From the NCBI GenBank assembly GCA_028023455.1, contig JAQFVV010000028.1, forward strand, positions 753,501 to 817,500: 64,000 nucleotides of DNA. Direction: 5' to 3'. Both the position numbers and the translations under genes were made by a program. Positions 12,626 to 23,735 of this stretch are shown here, piece after piece. The notes beneath the pieces are model-generated. The model saw only the letters and a list, made by a program, of their open reading frames with translations, did no database searches and had not been told where the DNA came from. The stretch's first letter is position 1. Every line of letters starts with the position of its first letter. Source of the stretch: Epiperipatus broadwayi. Its lineage: Eukaryota > Onychophora > Udeonychophora > Euonychophora > Peripatidae.

Positions 12626-13169
12626 ATGATTTTGCCATGCATATTATAAAATATATTAATGAGAATGCAGTTATTATATACACATGTACACATATGTGAT
12701 ATTCATTCATATTAATATTAACAATCATTAGTTAATTATGAAGATGTTTGGTGTATATTTGTATATATAAAAACTAAGATAACTTAAAGATATTATTGTA
12801 TGTTTATATTCTGCACACATTTGTAAGAAAGATTTATAAAATAGAACTGAATTTATTTTGCAAAATATTATTATAGTAGTATAACAATATTAATTACATA
12901 AAGAAACATAACATTGTAGTTATGTTACACAATGTTCAAAAGCATAAACATTATGTTGAAGCTCAACTAACTTATGCATAATGAAATTAATACATTATTT
13001 TTTCAATCTTTTATAATAGAGAAATATTTTATGAGTTAACTTCAGTACTGATTGATTTGTTGTTCAATGGATCATGTGATGTTAGGGTGGAAGTGATGGA
13101 ACTGAATTGCAATATGGACCCTTTGTACTTCTTAAATCTGCAACTCAACCTCTTGCATTAATACTGATA

Positions 13170-13290
13170 TATTCTAGAAAAGATGACAATAGATTGACAA
13201 ATCAAGTCTTAAATTGGATTCCAAAAGATTGCAAAGGAACTAGAAAAATACCATTTATAAGATGAATGAATGAGACAAGAAATGAAGACA
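13170..13290 (+). pseudogene. RTE LINE relic E, internal scrap
   Basis: A short stretch matching the SRKDDNRLTNQVLNWIPKDC..R region of the LINE tail, with stops. It lies directly before the Penelope-like fragment. Confidence 0.55.
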
Positions 13291-13314
13291 ATTATCTGTA
13301 TATAAAGGGAATAA

Positions 13315-13835
13315 CTGACAAAATTAGTAATGTTTTCAAGAAAAATAATATCCATACAGTTTAAACTACTTAAAAAAATTAATGATATAGTTCCATGTCC
13401 TAAAAATAAATTTCTTTGGAATGTTGTGGTGCATATAAAATTCTATATGAAGTTTGTCCACATTCATACATTGAACAGACCAATGACAAATTAAATATAA
13501 TGAAGAACATATTTTGGCACTTGGAAAGAAATTCAGTTTATCACTTCACATATAAAATTATGTAACCATGGGATAAAACACATACTCTGGCAAATTGTTC
13601 GACCCAAGATTGCTAAAGAAAGTTATAGAGACTCTTAAAAGATCCAAGAGCATAATTGAGAAGTATGAATTGCAGAAAACAAACAATGTACAAAGAATAA
13701 AATATTGTCTAAAATTTCTCAACCAATTGAATTGGAGCATGAAGAGGAAACAATAAAAGGAAAAAACAATTTTTAATTTACCACACATTCTTATCGAGAA
13801 TGAAAAAGCACAGAAGAGAGCACTTGTGATTGTAC
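13315..13835 (+). pseudogene. Penelope-like element fragment, GIY-YIG endonuclease region
   Basis: Across three frames this reads like the C-terminal end of a Penelope-like retroelement. It opens with GITDKISNVFKKNN and FKLLKKINDIVPCPKNK, the linker before the endonuclease. Then comes CGAYKI...CPHSYIEQT at about 13424-13485, matching the GIY-YIG signature (G-[IV/A]-Y ... Y-I-G/E), then HLERNSVYHF and KLCNHGIKHILW. Known GIY-YIG domains nick DNA for target-primed reverse transcription. Frameshifts and stops are frequent and the reverse transcriptase itself is not in the window. It abuts a family D foldback element with a ribozyme-like motif, which may be the element's own terminal repeat. Confidence 0.65.
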
Positions 13836-13869
13836 TGAAAGATCAGCCATTTTATTTATTACACAGAAA

Positions 13870-14450
13870 CTTCCAAAAATAATAGTATGAGATCATATAT
13901 GTTAAACCATCAAACATGACCTTATGGCCATCTTTTACCCTTAACAATCTGTTATTCACAGAGGCAAAACTCATCATATCTTAACACCACCCAATGCAAG
14001 CCAGAGTAATCAATGGATGCAGGAAAATTTGTGCATCTAATCCCTAATCCTGCCCAATAGAATTATGGTGACTGTGTGGTTATTAAAGAACCAAAGATAC
14101 CAAAAAGTATGGATGCTGAACTGAGTTCAGATCTATATGACTTTAGAAGCTAATGAATTTAGATTGAAAACATTATTGTTTTTATTTTGGACTCAAAGTT
14201 TTACAGTTAGCTAAAAAAGTAAAAGGTCATGGGTTGCATTAGATCCTAAGATCTAGGTCAGTGCTTTCAGATCCAATGCTCCTCACTGATGAAAACCACA
14301 AGCTAGAAACTAATCTGGGATATTGGATGAATAAGCATGAGATAGGGATTTTATGCACGAACTTCCTGCATTCATTGATTACTCTGACTTGCACTGAGTG
14401 GCACTACTGTGTGGAGAGTTTTGACTCTGTGAAATCATATATGTATAAAA
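13870..14450. repeat. Family D foldback element next to Penelope-like fragment
   Basis: About 81-bp arms at 13957-14037 and 14351-14431 are inverted copies: CAGAGGCAAAACTC, GCAAGCCAGAGTAATCAATG, GATGCAGGAA and TGTGCAT, with their complements. The spacer includes a segment also seen at 38560-38740, 53210-53300 and 53640-53760 (TGAACTGAGTTCAGATCTAT) and the hammerhead-like motif at 14271-14328. Confidence 0.8.
14271..14328 (+). ncRNA. Type I hammerhead ribozyme candidate (family D)
   Basis: Outer stem I pairs AUCCAAU (14271-14277) with AUUGGAU (14322-14328), 7 of 7. Inner stem I pairs CUCA (14282-14285) with UGGG (14316-14319), one G-U. The core is CUGAUGA (14286-14292), then a weak stem II, GAA (14306-14308), a two-pair stem III position and cleavage triplet AUC. 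Here G16.2 is A, which weakens stem III. The intact stem I and core argue for common descent from an active ribozyme; this copy is probably inactive. Confidence 0.6.
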
Positions 14451-14564
14451 CATTACCATACAAATAATATTGTATCACTCGTAAGTGTGGCTGTGAGTAA
14501 AAAGGGTTAGCAAAAATTTAAACAAAAGAAAATAAAATTTAAGATAATGGAGAAATGGTGACTA

Positions 14565-14748
14565 GGTACAAAAAAGGAAACTTATATAGGATGATAATAT
14601 CAAAAGGATAAAGAAGAAAAGGCTTTCCTATAAAGAAAGCACTCAAAAAGGGTAAATAAGTATAAAAAAGAAACTTATATAGCATGATCATATCAAAAGG
14701 ATAAAGAAAAAAAAGACTTTCCTATAAAGAAAGTACTCAAGCCAAAAC
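14565..14748. repeat. Tandem duplication, 93-bp unit
   Basis: GAAACTTATATAG, ATATCAAAAGGATAAAG and TTTCCTATAAAGAAAG occur twice in the same order, offset by 93 bp, with few differences. Confidence 0.85.
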
Positions 14749-15114
14749 ATCAGAATAAAATGAATAGGAATCCAAATAGTGGGAATATCACACCTGAGAA
14801 ATATGAAATAGAAAAGTTTAGAGACAGTTGGTAAAACTTTTGACAACTGAATAAATTCAGAAAGTGCAAACACATTTTTTATAGGTGTGTAGCAGATGAC
14901 CCAAAACTACTATCAAATAAATAGTTATTAATTAAACATGTCCTGCTTGCTTCAGCACTACATTTTGAGTAATGACTTGGAAAATTCAGATTGTTCTCAG
15001 CTGGATTAAAAAAGTCCCAATTTAGACTAAGTGAATGGAATTGCCAACTGCTCTGATAGCCAATATGGGGTGCTCAAATGTCAAATGATCTAAGTAATTA
15101 GCAATGCTATAATA

Positions 15115-15558
15115 CAGGGGTGGGAAAATAGCGGCTCAAGGGCCACATGCAGCCTGCTAAGAGTTTTTATGTGGCCCACCAAGACAATCAGAAAAATCTA
15201 CCTCGAACTGAGATTTCCTTCCCAAGTGTGACAACAAATTTGTCTCCACTAGAATGTCCACGTCAATAAACATGTGCAGTGTAGATACGATGTGCAGTGC
15301 TTTTCCAGTTGATCTGGTTAATTTCAAATTTGTCTTTGCATTAGCAAATATATACATTTCCAACTTTAGTAAAACCATGAACCCTCCAATAAATATAAAA
15401 TTAGTGATGAATGTCAAGTGTTTAATGAAGAATGGACAAAAAAATATTTCTTTGATAATACAGGTAATAAAGCAGTGTGTTTATTGTGTCATGAAAAAAA
15501 AGTGCGGCCCTCTGCTAACCTCTGCATGCCCCCAAGCCAAAACAATTGCCTACTCCTG
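15115..15558. mobile_element. Non-autonomous hAT transposon with 8-bp duplications
   Basis: The element starts CAGGGGTGGGAAAATAGCGG and ends with the complement of CAGGAGTAGGCAATTGTTTT, giving imperfect terminal inverted repeats. The 8-bp direct repeat CTATAATA flanks it exactly (15107-15114 and 15559-15566), the hallmark of hAT insertion. Plus strand 15412-15510 reads VFNEEWTKKYFFDN then AVCLLCHEKK, the N-terminal BED-like zinc finger of a GTF2IRD2/DUF4371-type hAT transposase. The rest of the transposase is missing, so this is an internally deleted derivative needing an enzyme from elsewhere. GC is visibly higher than in its surroundings. Confidence 0.9.
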
Positions 15559-15669
15559 CTATAATAGTAATCCTAATACTATTATGATTATTATTTCTGA
15601 GTGTACTATTTTTTTAAAAAAAAAGACAAAATGGAAGTTATAAAATCTTTTTTCTATTTTAAACTGTTA

Positions 15670-16330
15670 AATTATACAACTCTTGATAATATAATAAACA
15701 TGGCCTCATATTATAAATGACGACTTCTTTATCTGTGTTTTAAAACAATTATCTGAGAAAAACTCATTACCAAGCAAAAATCTCCACTTCACTCCAATAA
15801 TGTGATATTTGAAGGTGAAGTAAAAAATGAAGATCATTCTAGTCACTAGGTGATTACTCATTTTAGGGGGAAAAAATTTTGAATTACATTATCTTATTAA
15901 AAAAAAAAAAAGACATTCAAAATGAAAATCTATTCTCCCATTATCTCTTTTGTTTCTTATCTGAAATAAAACAGAAACGGACTAAATCTAATTTACAAAA
16001 ATTATTACATAATATAAATAAAACGTTTGAAATTAGTAAAATACCTCTCTTTTTTTATTCATTTAAAATCAATTATGCAAATTAGGGTTATGCTGTATAA
16101 AATAACACACCCCTCCTCTAAAATCTTTTTTTAAAAAAAACTTTGGAATCATTTTTTACACTATTATTCTGAAATGTAAGTTATATAAAGCTGATAATAT
16201 AATAAACATGGCTTCGTATTACAAATAATGATTTTTCTCATCTGTCTTTCAAACAATTATCTAGGAAAAAAAACAACTTTTATGTGGTAAAACTTCACTC
16301 CGGTAATGAGATAGATGAAGATGAAAGAGA
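15670..16330 (+). repeat. Pair of diverged direct repeats
   Basis: 15670-15840 and 16178-16330 share GATAATATAATAAACATGG, ATTA(T/C)AAAT, CATCTGT-type and CACTTCACTCC blocks, offset about 508 bp. The unit is of unknown kind and no coding signal is seen. Confidence 0.65.
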
Positions 16331-19080
16331 AATAAAAAAACAAGGTCATAAATCAATTACTTATTTCCAAATGAAAGAGAGAAAAAACTAAAACTAAAAC
16401 AAACATTTCCTCAACAGTATAAACCCCTTGAATCTAAATGATATAACAAACTTTAGCAGTGTATATGTTATTAAACATTAAAAGACCCTCTTAAAGTTTA
16501 TTACTTAGTTAAAACATCATCATCGGCCACAGCCATGTCAGAGCAAGTATGATCTACTTCTAAGAGAAAAAGATATAGTAAACATTAATAATAATAATAA
16601 TAATAATAGAAGCTTTTCGATAACTATAGTCCAGTCCATGAATTACATATATGACAGGCACCCTGTGCCAACCAGAGTAATTAATAGAATGTCAGAAGGC
16701 TTCTGTTAGTGTAAGAGATGATGATCATGTGATGTTTAGTGGTTTAATTACATATATGCCTATATGTGGAATATGCTGATCTATTATTCCGTTTATTAGA
16801 TATTCTGTGCAAGAGTTTTAATTTCTGCAGAAAATTTTCTTTTTTTAAATATTTCAATACCATGACTTTTAACTTCTGCAGAAAACTTTCTTTTTATATA
16901 TTTCAACATCATACCTAATTCTATCTCTCCGACATGTTGCATTCTCTACCATATTTTCCCAATGAAAGCAATAAACACCAAAGTTATTTAGAATGTCTTT
17001 GAAATAATTTTTATACCATAAATGAAATGTACCCTTTCAACAAAATAATACATCATAAAACACCAATTTAGGAAATTGTTGTGTTGAGCATCAATACCTA
17101 TTGGACCATACTAACCATTGGCTAAGTTTTATCGATATATTTATCCATTTGTCAGCGGCAATAAATACTTAGACCGATCAGTTAAGGAAGGAATCCAGAC
17201 TAGCCCACTTCAGAAGGCAAGATGAGACTTGACAGAAGTATTGGTTGTTTGTTTTACATGTCCACACCAATAAGTATGCGATTTTACAGTAGCATATTAA
17301 ATAGTTTCAAATTCAGCAAGATAAAGAAGTTATTGATTGGTCTTATGATCTTGCCAAAGCATTTTTGAAGTCATAGAGCACATTCTTAGATGAAATTTTT
17401 ATAATTCCTTTAAATATCACACAGACCACAGTTGCTTAAATGCATCACAAATTAAAACTAATTATAATTTCCATAAAAATTTATATTACTTGTTTATTAG
17501 CAATATAAAATTACTATCAGATCATCCATGTTATTTAGTAAACTAAAGTCTTAATGTATTTTATTAATGAATTATTTTTTTTCTTGCATGTCTCTCATTG
17601 GAATTGGTTCTTAAATAATAATGAACAGTACTAAATTTGCATTTTGATTAAATCATGGTGAAATCCAGAAAATAAAAAATGTCCGGAATCACATTACAAA
17701 TCTTAATTTTTTGACAGTCATTTTAAGGAACATATATTTTTCTTTCACTATCTTTATGCTATTTACTAGACTTTAGTAACTACTAAGTCCTATATAATAG
17801 CACTTAATGAGTTCCTATACCTATGCTATCTTATTTCACATCCCCAAGATTAATTTCAAGCATATGGTTTTCAACACTGAGAAGGTTCAGATCTTGGAAA
17901 GGGACACCTGCATGATTAGGATATAATGTGCCATTCTTGTAAAACCCATCTTTTACATCTCTGATATATAATCAAGTTTTCACCCCATACTGAAAAACAT
18001 ATACATGTTCTAAATCTTAGTCAACTTAATTGTATATTCTTATAGATCTAAAACCTGCTCAGTTTGTATATAGTGTCTTACTTTTTTAACAACTATACCC
18101 TGAATCCAGGATTTGCTATAAACCAATAAGATAACACACAACTACCACATGACTCCTGCTTACATAGTGCTGTTTTAGCATCTTAAGTCTCTAAAATATT
18201 GTTTCTATCAATACTCAAGGAACTATTGAACAATATAATTGTTTCTTCTGAAAATATGCCATACTTCTTGTTACATATATACTTTTTATCAGTGATGAAA
18301 CATCTCATTTTATAGTCATCGATTAAAAGTCTTGAGGTCAAAATCTTATTTGTTGGATTTGTGTGATATTAAATTTAATCTTAATGCAATTAAAAAAGGA
18401 TGAGTTAATAATATATAAAATGCTTCTTTATCTAATTCATACTGTTCTTTCCTTGACGTAATTTGTAAAACAATCAACTATACGCAAATGACTTTCAAAT
18501 GTCCATTGTAACAAGGGGAAGCCAATGTGTTATTTTTTTCTCAATTATATGTTTTTATTGTCACCCTAAGTTTTGCAGAGGGAAGAGTAATTTAATGAAA
18601 CTACTTTCGTGTAGATACCCTTATGCAATAAAGATTCACAATGCTCCTAGTTTAACAAAGAGAATGTAGAAGTTGGGTCTAAACTGTTATATCAAGCAAG
18701 ATAGAATATTTTATATAGAATTTTTTCTGTCAAAAAACTTTTTCCCCCATTAAAAATGCAACTAGTCATTATGCTACATTTACATGTATTAGTCCACGAT
18801 ATAATGGTATAAAGATTCCAGGACTGATTTTCAGATAAATAACATGGATAAAAACTTGGTTCAGACTAATTGAATAAAACTACCCAATTTCTAATGTGTC
18901 TAAAATGTTTGAGTATTATAGGATCTCCTATTAAGATATTATTTAAAAAAATCTTTGCTGACTACTTTTTTAGATTTTAAGTCTTTGTTTTAAAAAAAAT
19001 TACAATTATTTATGGAAGTAGTGAAAATATCATTCTTATATTTTTTCCTTTAACAATTACCTTCTTAACTGCATGCTTAA
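16331..19080. other. No supported gene; minor repeats only
   Basis: Contains an (ATA)n run at 16584-16608, a family D scrap at about 16650-16745 (CCAGAGTAATTAATAG, GATCATGTGATGTTTAG), and a 51-bp partial duplication at 16823-16917. 17080-17420 and 17800-18450 are less AT-rich and may hold very old transposon code, but I could not match either to a family. Confidence 0.5.
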
Positions 19081-19157
19081 TTTCTTCCTCTTGTGGCTAT
19101 TTGTAGCATTTGTTTACCAGTTTTCCATTCAATGATGGTTAAAACTAGAACTAAAAC

Positions 19158-19590
19158 ATATCATCATCAACCATTATCAATCCACTGCAGGATAAAGGTC
19201 TCTCCAAGTTCAATCCATCTTTTCCTATTTTTAGCTTCTCTTCTCCACATCACCCCTGCACACTTTCTTATTTCATCCATCCATCTCACATGTGGTCTCT
19301 TTCTGGGTCTTTTACAATCTCTTGGAATCCGGTTTACAATTTTCAATTGTCCATCTATTATCATCTCTTCTAGAAATATGTCCAGCCCAACTCCACTTCA
19401 GTCTTTTAATTTTTTCAATGAGGTCAGTAACACCTGTTCATTCTCTTACCCATACATTGCATTTTCGACCTCTTCTTGTTACTCTCAATATGCATCTCTC
19501 CATACTTCTTTGAGTGGTCTGAAGTCTCTGTGTTAAGTGTCCAAGTCTTAAACATATATTGACTTATTAATAAAAAAGAAAATTTGAAGA
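19158..19590 (-). pseudogene. RTE LINE relic F, 3' end, minus strand
   Basis: Read on the minus strand: ETSDHSKKYGEM, then KKIKRLKWSWAGHI, a frame change, IPRDCKRPRKRP, RPHVRWMDEIRKCAGVMWRR, WIELGETFILQWIDNG stop, and the tail GGTTGATGATGATATG. This is the best preserved LINE C-terminus in the window. About 80 bp upstream on the + strand (19085-19157) lies a short motif also found at 32440-32520 and 58680-58750. Confidence 0.85.
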
Positions 19591-19603
19591 TGTCACTACC
19601 ATA

Positions 19604-20105
19604 CAGATCATTATCATCAACCATTATCAATCCACTGCAGAATGATGGTCTTTCCAAGTTTAATTGAAAAGAAAATATGAAGATATCACTACCATTTACA
19701 TATCATTATCATCAACCATTATCAATACACTACAGAATGAAGGTCTTTCCAAGTTCAACCCATCTTACCTGACCTTTAGCATCACTTCTACACATCACCC
19801 ATGCACACTTTCTTATTTCATCTACCCATCTCACATGTGGTCTCTTTCTAGGTCTTTTACAATCTCTTGAAATCCAGTTTAAGATTTCACTTGTCCATCT
19901 ATTATCATCTCTTCTAGCAATATGTCCAGCCCAACTCCACTTCAGTCTTTTAATTTTTTCAATGAGGTCAGTAACACCTGTTTGTTCTCCTACCCACATA
20001 TTGCATTTTCGATGTCTTCTTGTTACTCCTAACATGCATCTCTCCATACTTCTTTGAGTGGTCTGAGGTCCCTGTTTTTACTCTTCCATTAAGTGTCCAT
20101 ACAGA
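19604..20105 (-). pseudogene. RTE LINE relic G with duplicated 3' tail, minus strand
   Basis: This second LINE end follows relic F in the same orientation. It carries MERCMLGVTRRHRKCNMWV, GVTDLIEKIKRLKWSW, WAGHIARRDDNRWTSEILNW and KRPRKRPHVRWVDEIRKC with few breaks. Its last about 90 bp is present twice (19704-19756 and 19608-19665, both with CATTATCAATcCACTgCAG and an AAGAAAATaTGAAGATaTCAC lead-in). This leaves three LINE 3' termini in series within 950 bp. Confidence 0.85.
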
Positions 20106-20689
20106 TAACCTGATATAATTAAGCCTAAACTGCTTCTAATTGGTTGTTATTTGTTCTTGGGGGGTCTTGATAGCGCTTATAAAAATTTTGAGAGTATTGA
20201 GATTTTGAAAATAAACATGTATATTTTCCATTGTTTGTTTATGTATTTTTGTTATATAATTTTGCAAATTGTTTGTGAAGTGTTTATTTTTTAGACAAAT
20301 TTATATGTGATTAAATTCAGATTTTATTCAAAATATTTGCTTTTAGAAGAAGACAAGAGAATAATTGATTGGATAAAAAAAACCTTTGATAATCACCATT
20401 GCTTTATATGGTCATTCACAATTTAGAAATTAAGTTAAAACAGCTAACAAAAAGCTATATTCATATTATGAAGTTCAGTTTATTTACTTTTTATTTTTAT
20501 AAAGTTAAAATATTATTTTTAAGAATGATTTTCATTTGTAAACTTCTTTCTCCATAAAATAATTTGAAATTTGTGGAAACAATAAAGAATTAACCTTTAT
20601 TTATTAAAATAAAAAGTTATATATTCAATTCAAATGATCACTGGAGGCTATCAAAAAATGTAAAGTTGTAAAAGGGTTAATAAAAAAAC
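20106..20689. other. No gene recognised
   Basis: AT-rich sequence without coding, SINE or terminal repeat signals. Confidence 0.5.
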
Positions 20690-20996
20690 AGATATGATAC
20701 TTTTTAATTGGGATTAAAGTTTATAACTGGCTTACGAATAATATGATAATCTCTAGCTTAATAAATGATTATTAATAATCTTTAATGTATTTACCAAGTT
20801 GTGAGCTCAGAAATTTTGACACTTATATCATGTAGTAACAATTTGATATGATAAATAGTGAAACAGCAATAAAAAAGTTGTGACTTAGATCAACTGAAGA
20901 GTGCTGTTACAGCAAGAAATGCATTGTGAAAGTCATTTATATTTTCCAAATGTCTTTATTTATATGCTTCAAGAATGTGTGGTAGAATGAACATTA
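20690..20996 (+). repeat. Family G repeat copy
   Basis: Shares AATAATATGATAATCT.TAGC and TAAATGATTA.TAATAA blocks (in inverse orientation) plus GAAATGCAT...AAGTCATT and TGTCTTTATT.ATATG with copies at 28560, 43940, 44090, 56395, 58085 and 60215. A hammerhead-like motif lies at 20882-20934. Confidence 0.7.
20882..20934 (+). ncRNA. Type I hammerhead ribozyme candidate (family G)
   Basis: Core CUGAAGA (20894-20900). Stem II is GUGCU, loop GUUAC, AGCAA (four pairs plus a closing mismatch). Then GAA (20916-20918) and a tiny stem III AU-GC-AU, with cleavage triplet AUU. Outer stem I pairs GACU (20882-20885) with AGUC (20931-20934). Inner stem I is weak in this copy but intact at 60307-60361. Confidence 0.6.
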
Positions 20997-21034
20997 AATG
21001 AGTACCATTCTTTATGCTTACAAAAGCTGTTTTC

Positions 21035-21200
21035 ACAATCACAAAACTCTCCATATAGTAGTGCCACTCAATGCAAGCCAGAGTAATCAATGGATGCAGG
21101 CACTAGGTAGGGATTTTATGCACAAACCTTCCTGCATTTCATTGATTACTCTGGCTTGCATTGATTGGCGCTTTTGTATGGAGAGTTTTGCCTCTGTAGA
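21035..21200. repeat. Family D short foldback element
   Basis: Nearly a pure inverted repeat: arm 21040-21100 (ACTCTCCATA, GCAAGCCAGAGTAATCAATG, GATGCAGG) against arm 21130-21196 (complement). The 30-bp spacer reads CACTAGGTAGGG. It lacks the ribozyme segment and has only the element's terminal part. Confidence 0.85.
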
Positions 21201-21205
21201 ATGAA

Positions 21206-22184
21206 CATTTTAAGTATATCTAAAAAAAACCAAATTAAAATATAATGTGTAAAAACATTAACATGGGTATGTTTAAATTATATGTTATTATTCAAAAATT
21301 TTATTTATTGAAATAAGAATACAATATATACATACACACATCCTGTTTCTGAGATATTGACTTTTTCTGATATCTGATATTTGTCAACAATGTTCATTAA
21401 AAGTGATTGATGATTTGTTTAATTTAAAACATTTATTAGTTTACAAATTAGTTTCTAAGTCTCTAAATAAAATGAGGTTAATTTTTTTTTTTTAAATTAA
21501 AAAAAAAAAAAGTATTACAAAATATTAAAAAAAGTTTTGAAGAAAAAAAATAAAGTTTTAAAACAAAAAAATAACAGCAACAAAGAATTAAAAATAAATT
21601 CTTGAGGAAAAAATATTCGCACACACGAAAAATGCTTTGAAATATATAATTTTTTAAAAAATGTTTAACTTCTACTAGAAAATTATACTTGGAGTACTTT
21701 TGTGATCTGATTTAAATCAATTAAACTAGATGATAATCTATATAATTACAAGTAAAACGTACTCAACACAAACGTTTAGAAAAAAATTTTAAATATGGAT
21801 TTGGGAAAGAAGGAAGGTGATATGGAAATGTAAGATCAACAACGTAAAAATGTAGTAAGACATTGGACGAATAAATGTCATTTATTTGAAATTTGTGAGG
21901 AGAAAAAGAAAGTGAATTGAGCACAAGCATCAAATACATTGAATGCAATGGAAAATATAACAAAGTAAAAAGTATGATGATAATTGATTTTAAAATGATA
22001 ATTAGTTATATATATATATATTAATCTTTCATGTCTTTCTTCTTCTTAGAAATGTTATTATTGTTATATCTTCTCTACATTTTTTGCATTTTTCTTCATT
22101 TATTTGATTTCGAAGGATTAGTACAACATAAAAAACGAAAAAGAAAAAGGTATTTTCCGTTTTCTTCTGTTTTAAGTATTGTTA
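21206..22184. other. Low-complexity AT-rich DNA
   Basis: Long A and T homopolymers (21480-21560) and TA runs. No gene is supported. A frame running from 22031 into the repeat array has no domain. Confidence 0.55.
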
Positions 22185-23085
22185 ATCTTCATATATATTA
22201 CTTTTTTATAAATCTCCTCATATACACTTTAATACAATTTTTATATAATTCCTCCTTTATTTTTCTGACAGTTTCAACTGTCCTTCAGTCTTCATCAGAG
22301 TTTTTTATATCTTTCTTTTTTACATTTATAACTGTTAGAAAAATAAAGGAAGAATTATAAAAATTGCATTAGAGTGTATAGAGTTATAAATGTAAAAAAA
22401 GAAAGATTATAAAAAGCTCTAATGAAGACTGCAGAACAGTCAAAACTGTTAGAAAAATAAAGGAAGGATTATAAAAATTGCATTAGAGTGTATAGAGTTA
22501 TAAATGTAAAAAGATTATAAAAAGCTCTGATGAAGACTGCAGGACAGTCGAAACTATTAAAAAAATAAAGGAGTTATAAAAATTGCATTAGAGTGTATAG
22601 AGTTATAAACATAAAAAAGAAAGGTTATAAAAAGCTCTGATGAAGACTGCAGGACAGTCGAAACTGTTAGAAAAATAAAGGAGGAGTTATAAAAATTGCA
22701 TTAGAGTGTATAGAGTTATAAACGTAAAAACGAAAGGTTATAAAAAGCTCTGATGAAGACTGCAGGACAGTCAAAACTGTTAGAAAAATAAAGGAGGAGT
22801 TATAAAAATTGCATTAGAGTGTATAGAGTTATAAACATAAAAAAGAAAGGTTATAAAAAGCTCTGATGAAGACTGCAGGACAGTCAAAACTGTTAGAAAA
22901 ATAAAGGAGGAGTTATAAAAATTGCATTAGAGTGTATAGAGTTATAAACATAAAAAAGAAAGGTTATAAAAAGCTCTGATGAAGACTGCAGGACAGTCAA
23001 AACTGTTAGAAAAATAAAGGAGGAACTATATAAAAATTGCATTAAAGTGTATATGAGATTTATAAAAAAGTAATATATATATGTA
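22185..23085 (+). repeat. Tandem array of about 110-bp units between inverted ends
   Basis: Six direct units start at 22424, 22532, 22642, 22755, 22868 and 22981, spaced 108, 110, 113, 113 and 113 bp; an inverted unit occupies about 22215-22333. The outermost about 120 bp at each side are inverted copies: ATATATTACTTTTTTATAAA at left, its complement at right. Each unit carries CTGATGA, hairpin GACTG-N5-CAGT(C/T), then GAAAC or AAAAC. That is the core and stem II of a hammerhead ribozyme, but no stem I partner is found. The three downstream units are almost identical, indicating recent expansion. Confidence 0.9.
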
Positions 23086-23440
23086 AAGAGTTCAGAAAGG
23101 TGGTGTGTGAGGCAAGTCTTTTGACACTTAATTTGAGAATAATAAAATCTTGCTGTACTGCTAAATTTTAAAAAACAACAACACATCTATACTGTTTTAT
23201 CTTTCTATTTGCATAAAATCAGATGTAAAACAATAAATCCAATACTTCTATTATTATAAAACATAATTCACAATCGAACAATAGAACTATTGTATATAAC
23301 AGAGAAACATTAAAATAATATAAACACTACAATAGTGTTTTATATTATTTTAAGGTTACTCTGTTTTATATAATAATCATATTGTTAGATTTTGATAAAG
23401 TCAATGCTGTATATATAAATTTAAATATTTTTTTAAAAGC
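23086..23440. other. No gene recognised
   Basis: AT-rich. Short inverted segments around 23285-23365 (ATAGAACTATTGTATATAAC versus TTATATAATAATC) hint at an old palindrome. Confidence 0.45.
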
Positions 23441-23443
23441 ATG

Positions 23444-23735
23444 GTTCTCCTAATGTACTTAACATAATGCTTTATTTAACTCTCTGAATTTAACTGTCTA
23501 GCAGTCTTCTTCAGATTTCATAATCTTTCTTTCAAAACATAATATTTCTAATGCACATTCCACAATGCTTTAATTAACTTCCTATGACAGTTTTGACTGC
23601 CTGACAGTCTTCCTCAGATCTGATGCTCCTCATTTTATAAACCACGCACTTTCTAATGCACTTTCCACAAATCTTTAATTAATTTCCTAAAACAGTTTTG
23701 ACTGCCTACCAGTCTTCTTCAGAATTAAAAAACAA
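23444..23735 (-). repeat. Diverged relative of the 110-bp array, 3 units
   Basis: On the minus strand three units, spaced 103-105 bp, carry CTGA(A/G)GA, GACTG-N5-CAGT(C/T) and AAAAC. The base after CTGA varies (G, A, A) as the free position 7 of a hammerhead core would. The rest of each unit has TTAATTAA and GTGCATTAGAAA blocks. Confidence 0.75.

Noticed and set aside
15254-15643. 129-codon plus-strand frame
   Set aside because: It reads the hAT derivative in the wrong frame and runs past its end; the meaningful frame is the one giving AVCLLCHEKK.
17800-18450. Possible old coding relic on the minus strand
   Set aside because: Less AT-rich than its surroundings, but conceptual translations gave no recognisable family motif.
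19093-19536. 147-codon plus-strand frame
   Set aside because: It is the antisense of LINE relic F, whose minus-strand reading shows conserved motifs.
22031-22360. 109-codon plus-strand frame
   Set aside because: It runs through low-complexity T-rich DNA into the repeat array and has no domain.
22424-23020. Calling the 110-bp units full hammerhead ribozymes
   Set aside because: Core and stem II are present but stem I does not form and stem III would need a one-nucleotide loop; reported as ribozyme-like only.
22424-23040. CRISPR-like array
   Set aside because: Whole units of 108-113 bp repeat without unique spacers, in an animal genome context; it is a tandem repeat.
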